Below are positions 55,183-63,687 of a stretch of DNA of 64,000 nucleotides, one piece after another. The DNA is from Leucobacter coleopterorum. Lineage in GTDB: Bacteria; Actinomycetota; Actinomycetes; Actinomycetales; Microbacteriaceae. The notes beneath the pieces were generated by a model that searched no databases, had not been told where the DNA came from, and was given only the letters and a program-made list of their open reading frames with translations. The stretch is taken from NCBI RefSeq assembly GCF_011382985.1, contig NZ_CP049933.1:2232001-2296000 (forward strand), written 5' to 3'. The translations under genes were made by a program, and so were the position numbers. Positions within the stretch are counted from its first letter, which is position 1, and each line of letters starts with the position of its first letter.

Positions 55183-56699
55183 TTGGCTGAGACGGAATCC
55201 ACAACTGCGATGCAGACCTTTGGGGTCGAGACCCCCGGCAAGATCATTGCCGTGCATCTCAATTACCCATCCCGCATGCAGCAGCGCGGGCGCACCCCGG
55301 CGCAGCCGTCCTACTTCTTGAAGCCTGCCTCCTCACTCGCGGCGACCGGCGGCACAGTTGAGCGTCCCGCGGGCACCGAACTTCTCGCCTTCGAGGGCGA
55401 GATTGCGCTCGTTATTGGCACTCCCGCACACCACGTCTCCCCGAGGACGGCTGGAAGCACGTGTCGCACGTTACCGCGGCAAACGACCTCGGCGTCTACG
55501 ATCTGCGCGCGGCAGACAAAGGCTCCAACGTCCGTAACAAAGGCGGCGACGGGTTTACCCCGATTGGGCCAAAAGCGATCCCAACCGAGGGACTCGGCGA
55601 GGGCGACTGGCGCGTGCGCACCTGGGTGAACGGCCAGCTCGTGCAAGACGATACGAGTGACACACTCAAGTTTCCCTTCGGTCGCCTGGTGGCCGACCTG
55701 TCGCAACACATGACCCTCGAAACCGGCGATGTGATCCTCACCGGCACCCCGGCGGGATCATCCGTCGTGGTGCCGGGTGACACCGTTGAGGTTGAGGTTG
55801 ACGCCCCGAATGCCCCAGGCGCACCCACCACCGGCCGCCTCGTCACCACCGTGACGCAGGGCACCGTTCCGTTCGGCGACTTCGGTTCGAAGCCTAAGGT
55901 CGACGACCTGCAGCGCATCGAAGCCTGGGGCAGCGAAGAGGAACACACCGCGGCGGTGGCAGCGGGACGGGCAAGGCCCCTCGACGGCGACAACAGCGGC
56001 TCAGGATCACCCCTCACCGACACCATTCGCAAGCAACTTGAGGGTGTCGCGGTTGCGACAGTCTCGGCGGCGCTGCGCAAACGCGGCTACGTCGACATAT
56101 TTATCGACGGCGTGCACCCGAACCACGAGGGCGACTCGATTCTCGGCACCGCAAAGACGCTGCGCTTCATCCCCTTCCGCCCCGACCTGTTCAAGACGCA
56201 CGGCGGCGGGTTCAACGCCCAGAAGCGCGCGTTCGACACGGTCAACCCTGGCGAGGTGCTCGTGGTGGAGGCCCGCGGCGTGCGTGAAACCGGCACCGTC
56301 GGCGACGTGCTTGCACTCCGCGCACAGGTGCGCGGAGCCGCCGGGATCGTTACTGACGGTGGTGTGCGCGACTTTGCGGCAGTGCAGGAGTTCGACATTC
56401 CCGTCTTCTCGCGGGGCGCGCACCCGAGTGTGCTTGGACGCCGCCACGTGCCCTGGGAGACGGACGTCACCGTCGCCTGCGGCGGCGCAGCTGTGCAGCC
56501 GGGCGACATCATTATGGGCGACCGCGACGGGGTTATTGTAATCCCGCCCTTCTTGCTCGAAGAGGTCGCCAGCGAAGCAGCGGCTCAGGAGAAGGCCGAC
56601 GCCTGGGTCGCCGACCAGGTCGCGAAGGGAGCCCCGGTCGACGGACTGTTCCCGATGAATGCGGAGTGGCTCGCCAAGTATGAAGCAGAGCAGGCCTAG
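55183..56699 (+). CDS. FAH-domain isomerase/decarboxylase fused to RraA-like domain (hpaG-like), one frameshift
   Basis: 505 residues after repair. Residues ~1-250: fumarylacetoacetate hydrolase fold (VHLNYPSRMQQRGRTP, FEGEIALVIG metal ligand, GDVILTGTPAG). Residues ~285-490: RraA/HMG-aldolase-like fold (TVGDVLALRAQVRGAAGIVTDGGVRDF, GDRDGVIVIP). In classical HpaG (HpcE) two FAH domains share the isomerase and decarboxylase steps; here the second is replaced by an RraA-like domain, a family that includes oxaloacetate-type decarboxylases. The frame breaks at CCCC 55439-55442 (one C repairs: VSPEDGWKHVSHVTAANDLGVYD). TTG at 55183 has AGCGAGG upstream; ATG 55210 is the alternative. Confidence 0.85.
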
Positions 56700-56702
56700 A
56701 CC

Positions 56703-57413
56703 ATGCCCGAGGAGTCCAAGTCAGAACGCGCGTACCGCCTGATCCGGGAGCGGATCGACGGCGGACAGTACGTGCCGGGCTACCGGCTTGTGCTCGCCCC
56801 GATTGCGAATGAGCTCGGCATGTCGGTGGTGCCTGTGCGCGAGGCGATCCGGCGCCTCGAGGCCGAACAGCTCGTCACCTTCGAGCGCAATGTCGGCGCG
56901 CAGGTCGCGCTGATCAAAGAGACCGAGTATTTACACACGATGCAGACACTCGCTCTGGTCGAGGGATCGGCGACCGCGTTGGCAGCCCCGGGCATCTCGC
57001 AGGATCAGATTCAACGGGCCCGCGCCATCAATCAGACCATGCGCGAAACCCTCAGCTCCTTTGATCCACAGCGCTTCACAAACCTCAACCTCGAGTTTCA
57101 CAGTGTGCTCTTCGAGAGCTGCCCGAACCCGCACATTCTCGACCTCGTGCATCGCGGCTGGAATCGCATGAAGGTGCTGCGCAACTCCTCCTTCAGCTTT
57201 GTTCCCGGCCGCGCACAGGAGTCGGTTGAGGAGCACGAGCAGATCCTGAAGCTCATCGAGCGGGGTGCCTCCAGCATCGAAATCGAGATGGCTGCCCGCG
57301 CGCACCGCACTGCAACCCTCGACGCCGTGCTCGCCTACTCGGAGGACCAAAAGCACGGCGAATCCCCCGATACCCCACACGCGGCCAAGCGAACACCAGC
57401 ACCGGCCGTCTAA
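56703..57413 (+). CDS. GntR-family regulator (FadR/FCD subfamily) of the hpa genes
   Basis: 236 residues. N-terminal winged helix (RAYRLIRERIDGGQYVPGYRLVLAPIANELGMSVVPVREAIRRLEAEQLV) and C-terminal FCD helical domain with candidate metal/ligand residues (NLEFHSVLFESC...EEHEQILKLIERG). It starts 3 bp after the fusion gene and is inside the operon, 44 bp before hpaE. Probable effector is a pathway acid. The two ATCGTATACGAT palindromes fit this family. Confidence 0.9.
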   Translation: MPEESKSERAYRLIRERIDGGQYVPGYRLVLAPIANELGMSVVPVREAIRRLEAEQLVTFERNVGAQVALIKETEYLHTMQTLALVEGSATALAAPGISQDQIQRARAINQTMRETLSSFDPQRFTNLNLEFHSVLFESCPNPHILDLVHRGWNRMKVLRNSSFSFVPGRAQESVEEHEQILKLIERGASSIEIEMAARAHRTATLDAVLAYSEDQKHGESPDTPHAAKRTPAPAV

Positions 57414-57456
57414 CAACCTTCACACACCTATCAATCACCAGGACTGGAGAGAAATC

Positions 57457-58953
57457 ATGACCTACCAGAAGCCAGCAGACCTGCCAGAAAAGATCCAGCT
57501 ATTCATCGACGGCGAGTTCGTTGACGCCGAGGGCGGCGCGACCTTCGACGTGATCGAGCCGGTGTCGAACGAGGTCTACACCCGTGCCGCATCCGCGAGT
57601 AAGACCGATGTTGACCGCGCCGTGGCGGCGGCGAAGCGCGCCTTCGACGAGGGCCCGTGGCCGAAGATGCTCCCCCGCGAGCGCTCGCGCATTCTGCACA
57701 AGGTTGCCGACATCGTTGAATCGCGCGACGACCGCCTTGCCCTGATCGAGAGCTGGGACTCGGGCCTGCCGATCACCCAGGCGAAGGGTCAGGCCCGCCG
57801 CGCGGCCGAGAACTTCCGCTTCTTCGCCGACCTCATCGTCGCCGAGCACGACAACGTGACGAAGGTACCGGGTCGCCAGATCAACTACGTGAACCGCAAA
57901 CCCAAGGGTGTCGCTGGCCTCATCACCCCCTGGAACGTGCCGTTCATGCAGGAGTCGTGGAAGCTTGCTCCCGCGCTCGCGACCGGCAACACCGTTGTGC
58001 TCAAGCCCGCGAGCTACACCCCACTCTCAGCGGCACTGTGGCCCGAAATCTTCCGCGAGGCCGGTGTGCCCGACGGCGTCTTCAACCTCATCCTCGGCTC
58101 CGGCGGAGTCGCGGGCGATGCACTCGTGAAGCACCCCGACGTGCCGCTCATCTCGTTCACCGGCGACAGCTCGACCGGCGCGATGATCTCAACGAACGCT
58201 TCGCCGTACTTGAAGGGCCTCTCGCTTGAGCTCGGCGGCAAGAGCCCCTCGGTGGTGTTCGCCGACGCGGATCTCGAAGAGGCACTCGACGCCACCGTGT
58301 TCAGCGTGTTCAGCCTGAACGGTGAGCGCTGCACCGCGGGATCGCGTGTGCTCGTCGAGCGCTCAATCTACGACGACTTCGTTGCCCGCTACGCCGAGCG
58401 CGCGAAGAACATCGTGATCGGGCTGCCCTCGGATCCCGCAACCGAGGTCGGCGCGCTCGTGCACCCGAGCCACTTCGAGAAGGTGATGAGCTACGTCGAG
58501 ATCGGCAAGACCGAGGGTCGGCTCGTCGCCGGTGGCGGTCGCCCCGAGGGTTTCCCCGAGGGCAACTACGTCGCGCCGACAGTGTTCGCCGATGTGAAGC
58601 CCGAGGCCCGCATCTTCCAGGAGGAGATCTTCGGGCCGGTTGTCGCAATCACCCCCTTTGACACCGATGAAGAGGCGCTGCAGCTCGCGAACGACACTAA
58701 GTACGGTCTCGCCGCCTACGTCTGGACCTCGAACCTGAAGCGCGCCCACAACTTCGCGCACGGCATCGAGTCGGGCATGGTGTGGCTGAACTCGAACAAC
58801 GTGCGCGACCTGCGCACCCCGTTCGGTGGCGTGAAGGCATCGGGCCTCGGCCGCGAGGGCGGCTACCGCTCAGTCGATTTCTACACCACGGCGCAGTCGA
58901 TCCAGATCACGCTCAACGAGGCCCACAGCCCCCGCTTCGGCGCCGGCAAGTAG
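57457..58953 (+). CDS. hpaE: 5-carboxymethyl-2-hydroxymuconate semialdehyde dehydrogenase (HpaE)
   Basis: 498 residues. ITPWNVPFMQESWKLAPALATGNTVVLKPASYTP, LSLELGGKSPSVVF (catalytic Glu) and FSLNGERCTAGSRVLV (Cys nucleophile) are intact; FGGVKASGLGREGGYRSVDFYTT ends the family pattern. The sequence is of the HpaE/HpcC type and its gene is 60 bp upstream of hpaD. It oxidises the ring-cleavage product to 5-carboxymethyl-2-hydroxymuconate. ATG at 57457 has GGAGAG. Confidence 0.92.
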   Translation: MTYQKPADLPEKIQLFIDGEFVDAEGGATFDVIEPVSNEVYTRAASASKTDVDRAVAAAKRAFDEGPWPKMLPRERSRILHKVADIVESRDDRLALIESWDSGLPITQAKGQARRAAENFRFFADLIVAEHDNVTKVPGRQINYVNRKPKGVAGLITPWNVPFMQESWKLAPALATGNTVVLKPASYTPLSAALWPEIFREAGVPDGVFNLILGSGGVAGDALVKHPDVPLISFTGDSSTGAMISTNASPYLKGLSLELGGKSPSVVFADADLEEALDATVFSVFSLNGERCTAGSRVLVERSIYDDFVARYAERAKNIVIGLPSDPATEVGALVHPSHFEKVMSYVEIGKTEGRLVAGGGRPEGFPEGNYVAPTVFADVKPEARIFQEEIFGPVVAITPFDTDEEALQLANDTKYGLAAYVWTSNLKRAHNFAHGIESGMVWLNSNNVRDLRTPFGGVKASGLGREGGYRSVDFYTTAQSIQITLNEAHSPRFGAGK

Positions 58954-59013
58954 CCACCACCGCAACTCCCCCAAACGTGCAGTAACGAATAAGGACCAAG
59001 GAAGGACCGAATT

Positions 59014-60156
59014 ATGTCTGAGCTCAAAGGTCGTGAAAAGACCTCCTCTGGCTTCTACGTCACTAAAGAAGCCCCGATCAGCACCGACAACCCCATCAAG
59101 ACGCCGAGTGTGCCAGCGCCCGACATTCTGCGCTGCGCGTACATGGAGATCGTCGTCACTGACCTCGCCAAGTCGCGCGAGTTCTACGTTGACGTGCTCG
59201 GTCTCACCGTGACCGAGGAAGACGAGAACACAATCTACCTGCGCTCGCTCGAGGAGTTCATCCACCACAACCTCGTGCTCCGCAAGGGGCCGGTCGCCGC
59301 CGTCGCCGCATTCTCCTACCGCGTGCGCACTCCCGAAGACATCGACAAGGCCGTCGCGTTCTACACCGAGCTCGGCTGCCGCGTTGAGCGCCGCAAGGAG
59401 GGCTTCGTCAAGGGCATCGGTGATTCGGTGCGCGTTGAGGATCCCCTGGGCTTCCCCTTCGAGTTCTTCTACGAGGTAGAGCACGTTGAGCGCCTGGCTT
59501 GGCGCTACGACCTCTACACGCCGGGTGCGCTCGTGCGCCTCGACCACTTCAACCAGGTCACCCCCGACGTGCCCCGCGCGGTGCGCCACTACCAGGATCT
59601 GGGCTTCCGCGTCACTGAAGACATTCAAGACGAAGACGGCACCGTCTACGCCGCCTGGCTGCGCGCCAAGCCGACCGTGCACGACACCGCAGCAACCGGT
59701 GGTGACGGCCCCCGCATGCACCACGTTGCATTCTCGACGCACGAGAAGCACAACATTCTCGCGATCTGCGACAAGCTGGGTGCGCTGCGCCTGTCAGACA
59801 AGATCGAGCGTGGCCCCGGCCGTCACGGCGTCTCGAACGCGTTCTACCTGTACCTGCGTGATCCCGACGGCCACCGCGTCGAGATCTACACCCAGGATTA
59901 CTACACCGGTGATCCCGACAACCCCGTCGTCACCTGGGACGTGCACGACAACCAGCGCCGCGACTGGTGGGGCAACCCGGTTGTGCCCTCGTGGTACACC
60001 GACGCGTCGCGCGTGCTCGACCTCGACGGCAACCTGCAGCCCATTGTGGCTCGCACCGACGAGTCCGAGATGGCCGTGACCATCGGCGCCGACGGCTTCT
60101 CGTACACGCGCGATGACGAGGGTGAGAAGGGCTTTAAGCTCGGCAACACTCTGTAG
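59014..60156 (+). CDS. hpaD: Homoprotocatechuate 2,3-dioxygenase (HpaD/HPCD, extradiol type I)
   Basis: 380 residues. With a constant offset of 23 the sequence matches the structurally known Brevibacterium fuscum HPCD residues: metal ligands H178, H237 and E290 (H155, H214, E267 there), acid/base H223 (H200), Y280 (Y257), H271 (H248), N180 (N157), W215 (W192), R266 (R243) and R316 (R293). It cleaves 3,4-dihydroxyphenylacetate with O2 using Fe(II) or Mn(II). The ~23-residue N-terminal extension relative to that enzyme is unusual. Ribosome site AAGGAAGGA supports the ATG at 59014. Last gene of the operon, followed by a terminator. Confidence 0.95.
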   Translation: MSELKGREKTSSGFYVTKEAPISTDNPIKTPSVPAPDILRCAYMEIVVTDLAKSREFYVDVLGLTVTEEDENTIYLRSLEEFIHHNLVLRKGPVAAVAAFSYRVRTPEDIDKAVAFYTELGCRVERRKEGFVKGIGDSVRVEDPLGFPFEFFYEVEHVERLAWRYDLYTPGALVRLDHFNQVTPDVPRAVRHYQDLGFRVTEDIQDEDGTVYAAWLRAKPTVHDTAATGGDGPRMHHVAFSTHEKHNILAICDKLGALRLSDKIERGPGRHGVSNAFYLYLRDPDGHRVEIYTQDYYTGDPDNPVVTWDVHDNQRRDWWGNPVVPSWYTDASRVLDLDGNLQPIVARTDESEMAVTIGADGFSYTRDDEGEKGFKLGNTL

Positions 60157-60176
60157 AAATAGACAGCAATCGCTCA

Positions 60177-60231
60177 AGCCGTGGTGCACTTCTCCGGTCA
60201 GGAGGGGCGCACCACGGCTCAGTATTTTTTT
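60177..60231 (+). terminator. Intrinsic terminator after hpaD
   Basis: AGCCGTGGTGC (60177-60187) pairs with GCACCACGGCT (60209-60219), followed 5 bp later by seven T. Clean rho-independent terminator 20 bp after the hpaD stop. Confidence 0.9.
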
Positions 60232-60406
60232 GGGGTCAGGATCCCGCACTCACAGACACACTCGCTTTGGCTACGGAGTTCTTCGGCAGTTCTACCTCGT
60301 TGAATCCGCCGTTCGGCCTCGACGACAATGGCGTGCGCATCCGACCACTCGGACCGAGCCGGGATGACCTCAAAGGTGAACACCAAGTGACGAATCACCG
60401 ACAAAC

Positions 60407-60437
60407 TTGACCTATCAATCGATATGTTTCAATATAG
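60407..60437 (+). promoter_or_regulatory. Promoter and candidate ArsR site of the arsenic operon
   Basis: TTGACC (60407-60412) and CAATAT (60430-60435) are 17 bp apart; between and over the -10 lies an ATAT-N6-ATAT dyad with TCAAT repeats, the AT-rich type ArsR-family proteins bind. The -10 is 7 bp before the thioredoxin reductase ATG, so the message may be leaderless. Confidence 0.5.
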
Positions 60438-60441
60438 AAGC

Positions 60442-61415
60442 ATGTCGAATCAAGAAGTCGAACTAGTCATCGTCGGGTCTGGTCCCGCCGGGTACACAGC
60501 GGCAATCTATGCCGCGCGTGCGGGCCTCGCTCCGGTGGTGATTTCTGGTTCGGTCACCGCTGGTGGCGCACTGATGACAACGACGGAGGTAGAGAACTTC
60601 CCGGGCTTCATCGACGGAGTTCAGGGTCCAGAACTGATGGACTCGATGCGAACGCAAGCAGAACGCTTCGGTGCGGAGATCGTCTACGACGACGCGATCC
60701 GTCTCAATCTTGAAGGCGATGTGAAAATTATCGAGACCGGTGCCGGAACCACGTACCGGGCACGGTCCGTGATCCTGGCGATGGGATCCGCGTACCGCAA
60801 ACTCGGCCTTCCAGAGGAGAGCCGGTTGTCTGGTCACGGGGTTTCCTGGTGCGCTACGTGTGACGGGTTTTTCTTCCGCGAGAAGGAAATCGCCGTGGTC
60901 GGGGCGGGGACTCTGCGATGGAGGAGGCTCTTTTTCTCACCAGGTTTGCGTCGAAGGTGACTGTCGTACATCGCCGGGACGAGTTCCGAGCATCGAAGAT
61001 CATGGCCCAGCGTGTCATCGATCATCCGAAGATCGAGGTGGCTTGGAACAGCGAAGTCGCCGCGATCCTTGGCGATGAGCAGGTGACCGGGCTCCGGCTG
61101 CGCGACACTGTCACCGGTGCGGAAAGCGCACTCGACTCGACGGGGGTATTCGTGGCGATTGGGCACGATCCGCGCTCCGAGCTCGTAACCGGACAGGTCG
61201 ACACTGATGTTGACGGGTACGTGCGGGTCTCGCACCCGTCAACACAGACAAATCTGCCCGGGGTGTTCGCCGCCGGCGACTTGGTCGACCACACCTACCG
61301 GCAGGCGATCACCGCCGCGGGCACCGGCTGTGCTGCTGCACAGGATGCACAGCACTTTCTTTCGCACAACGCTCCCACCCCGGTCGCAAAGTCAGTCATG
61401 GAGGTCTCCACATGA
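60442..61415 (+). CDS. trxB: Thioredoxin reductase, one frameshift
   Basis: 324 residues after repair. FAD motif [18 protein letters not shown]; redox CATCDG; NADPH motif [15 protein letters not shown] after repair; [26 protein letters not shown] at the end. The frame breaks at GGGG 60906-60909 and one G restores it. It reduces thioredoxin with NADPH; in ars operons this supports arsenate reductases. Start ATG 60442; the following thioredoxin gene overlaps by 4 bp. Confidence 0.9.
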
Positions 61416-61603
61416 GCAGCGTTATCCAGGTCACCGATTCCACCTTTCAAGCTTTGGTAATCGACTCCGAGCTACCTGTCGTGGTTGACATTTGGGCAAG
61501 CTGGTGCGGCCCTTGCAAAGCAATCGCCCCAATTCTGGAGCAGCTTTCCGAGGAGTATGCGGGCAGAGTGAAGATCGCGAAGATCGAGGAGCTACTCGGA
61601 TGA
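61412..61603 (+). CDS. Truncated thioredoxin
   Basis: 63 residues. The N-terminal half of a thioredoxin with the WCGPC active site ([27 protein letters not shown]) is intact, but it ends after [11 protein letters not shown], about 45 residues short of the usual ~108; the missing part includes the cis-proline strand. Its TGA overlaps the ATG of acr3. No simple base change was found that restores the rest, because the next gene follows directly. Probably a deletion product; whether it folds is doubtful. Confidence 0.8.
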   Translation: MSSVIQVTDSTFQALVIDSELPVVVDIWASWCGPCKAIAPILEQLSEEYAGRVKIAKIEELLG

Positions 61604-62682
61604 CCAACACGATGACCCCTACCGCCCCAAAACGGCTCTCCACACTCGACAAGTGGCTGCCGTTGTGGATTGGCCTCGCGATGGTCGCGGGGCTGCTGCT
61701 TGGTCGTTTTGTGCCTGCATTGTCGGGCCTGCTCAGCATGCTCGAGGTGGGCGGGATCTCCGTGCCGATCGGACTCGGGTTGCTCGTAATGATGTACCCG
61801 GTGCTCGCGAAGGTCCGCTATGACAAGGTCGCCGCTGTCACTGGGGACAAGAAACTGCTGGTCTCCTCGCTCGTACTGAACTGGCTTGCAGGTCCCGCCG
61901 TCATGTTCACTCTCGCGTGGATCTTCCTACCTGATTTGCCGGAGTATCGCACGGGCCTAATCATCGTGGGCCTCGCGCGCTGTATTGCGATGGTCGTGAT
62001 TTGGAACGACCTGGCATGCGGGGATCGCGAGGCCACCGCGGTACTTGTCGCAATCAACTCGGTGTTCCAAGTCGTCGCGTTCTCGCTGCTCGGCTGGTTC
62101 TACCTCACCGTACTGCCCGGCTGGTTGGGCCTAGACTCGCAGGGGCTAGAGATCTCGGTCTGGCAGATTGCTCTCAACGTCTTGGTGTTCCTCGGTGTGC
62201 CCTTGGTGGCCGGGTTCGCATCGCGGTGGATCGGCGAGAAGCGCCGTGGCCGCACCTGGTACGAGGAGAAGTTCCTCCCGACTATCGGCCCCTGGGCACT
62301 CTACGGGCTGCTGTTCACCATTGTGCTGCTGTTCGCACTGCAGGGAGACGCGGTACTGGCGAAGCCCCTAGATGTCGCACGTATCGCACTGCCGCTGTTG
62401 GTCTACTTTGGGCTCATGTGGTTCGCGGGTCTGCTGCTCGGCAAGAGCCTCGGACTGGGGTATGCGCGATCCACAGCGCTCGCTTTCACTGCCGCCGGGA
62501 ATAACTTCGAACTGGCGATCGCTGTCGCGATCGGCACCTTTGGGGCGACCTCGGGCCAGGCACTCGCCGGCGTCGTCGGCCCGCTCATCGAAGTTCCGGT
62601 GCTTGTTGGCCTCGTGTACGTCTCACTCTGGGCAGCACGCGCCTGGTTCCACACCAACCCCTACGAAGGGAACGCATCATGA
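61600..62682 (+). CDS. acr3: ACR3-family arsenite efflux permease
   Basis: 360 residues with ten hydrophobic segments. [43 protein letters not shown] (the Cys-containing TM4 block of ACR3) and [20 protein letters not shown] are diagnostic. It exports arsenite, driven by the membrane potential. ATG at 61600 overlaps the truncated thioredoxin stop, and its own TGA overlaps the next ATG. Confidence 0.93.
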   Translation: MTNTMTPTAPKRLSTLDKWLPLWIGLAMVAGLLLGRFVPALSGLLSMLEVGGISVPIGLGLLVMMYPVLAKVRYDKVAAVTGDKKLLVSSLVLNWLAGPAVMFTLAWIFLPDLPEYRTGLIIVGLARCIAMVVIWNDLACGDREATAVLVAINSVFQVVAFSLLGWFYLTVLPGWLGLDSQGLEISVWQIALNVLVFLGVPLVAGFASRWIGEKRRGRTWYEEKFLPTIGPWALYGLLFTIVLLFALQGDAVLAKPLDVARIALPLLVYFGLMWFAGLLLGKSLGLGYARSTALAFTAAGNNFELAIAVAIGTFGATSGQALAGVVGPLIEVPVLVGLVYVSLWAARAWFHTNPYEGNAS

Positions 62683-63671
62683 GTCCTGTTGGCAACACGG
62701 AGGCGTGCCTACCCTCCACCAGCCACCCCATCGGTCTCGATACCGCAACGGCAGTTGCCGGTGCTTTGAAAGCACTCTCGGACCCGCTCCGGCTCCGAAT
62801 GCTCTCGGCGATCGCAACAGATATGCGCGGTGAGGCCTGCGTCTGCGACCTCGCAGAACTCGCGGATCTCTCCCAACCAACGATCTCTCACCATCTGAAG
62901 GTACTCAAGGAGACCGGGATACTGCTCTCGGAACGACGCGGTACTTGGGTCTACTACCGGATCGCCCCGGCACGGCGCGAGGCAGTCACCGCACTCCTTG
63001 ACGCATTCGCAGCTACAGCGAACCTTGACGTAGTTGAGAACTACGCTGAGCGTGCCGAGGCCCTGCGCACGATGGACGCCCGTGTGAGTCGCCTTGCCGA
63101 AGAACTCGCGGAAGAGCTGACCGATCTGAACCGGGACCTTGTCGTCGCGATCGTTCGTGAGTCCTACGCAGGCCTGGTGCGCTCAGCAAAGCTGACACAG
63201 CACCTGATCCCTTTGACTGAGAAATTTGCCCGCCAGCGCCTAGCCGATTTAACTCGTGACCGCGAATCCAGCGTGCAACAGGTGCTGTTCGTATGCGTCG
63301 CAAACGCGGGCCGTTCCCAGCTCGCCGCAGCGATCGTCAACCAGCTCGCAGAGGGCAAGGTCATCGCCAGATCCGCGGGGTCGACGCCAGCGGCGGATGT
63401 GCATCCGCACGTCCGTTCCCTACTTGTTGAAATCGAAGGCGAGCAAGAGACCTCGGCGGCGTTCCCGAAACCATTGACCGACGACGCCGTGCGCGCGGCA
63501 GACGTCGTCATCACCATGGGCTGCGGCGACGTGTGCCCAATCATTCCCGGCGTCCGTTACGAAGATTGGACCGTCGGAGACCCCTCACTTGCCTCACCCG
63601 AAGGGGCGGCCGCCATCCGCGACGATATCGAGAGACGCGTCCGTGACCTCCTCTCCACACTCACCGACTGA
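62679..63671 (+). CDS. ArsR-ArsC fusion: arsenic repressor with arsenate reductase domain
   Basis: 330 residues. Residues ~20-110 are an ArsR winged helix (LKALSDPLRLRMLSAIA...CVCDLAELADLSQPTISHHLKVLKETGIL) with Cys in the CVCDL metal-sensing position. Residues ~130-190 are a helical bundle as in the N-terminus of some actinobacterial ArsC proteins (Corynebacterium Cg_ArsC1'-like). Residues ~200-330 are a low-molecular-weight phosphatase-type ArsC (FVCVANAGRSQLAA, CX5R). It would repress the operon and, perhaps, reduce arsenate with mycothiol. ATG overlaps acr3. Confidence 0.88.
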   Translation: MSPVGNTEACLPSTSHPIGLDTATAVAGALKALSDPLRLRMLSAIATDMRGEACVCDLAELADLSQPTISHHLKVLKETGILLSERRGTWVYYRIAPARREAVTALLDAFAATANLDVVENYAERAEALRTMDARVSRLAEELAEELTDLNRDLVVAIVRESYAGLVRSAKLTQHLIPLTEKFARQRLADLTRDRESSVQQVLFVCVANAGRSQLAAAIVNQLAEGKVIARSAGSTPAADVHPHVRSLLVEIEGEQETSAAFPKPLTDDAVRAADVVITMGCGDVCPIIPGVRYEDWTVGDPSLASPEGAAAIRDDIERRVRDLLSTLTD

Positions 63672-63687
63672 AAGAAGCGAACCCCAC

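Noticed and set aside
60219..60404. Small 61-residue minus-strand gene after hpaD
   Set aside because: Its end falls inside a strong terminator and no family is recognised; kept as unsupported, though a short relic is possible.
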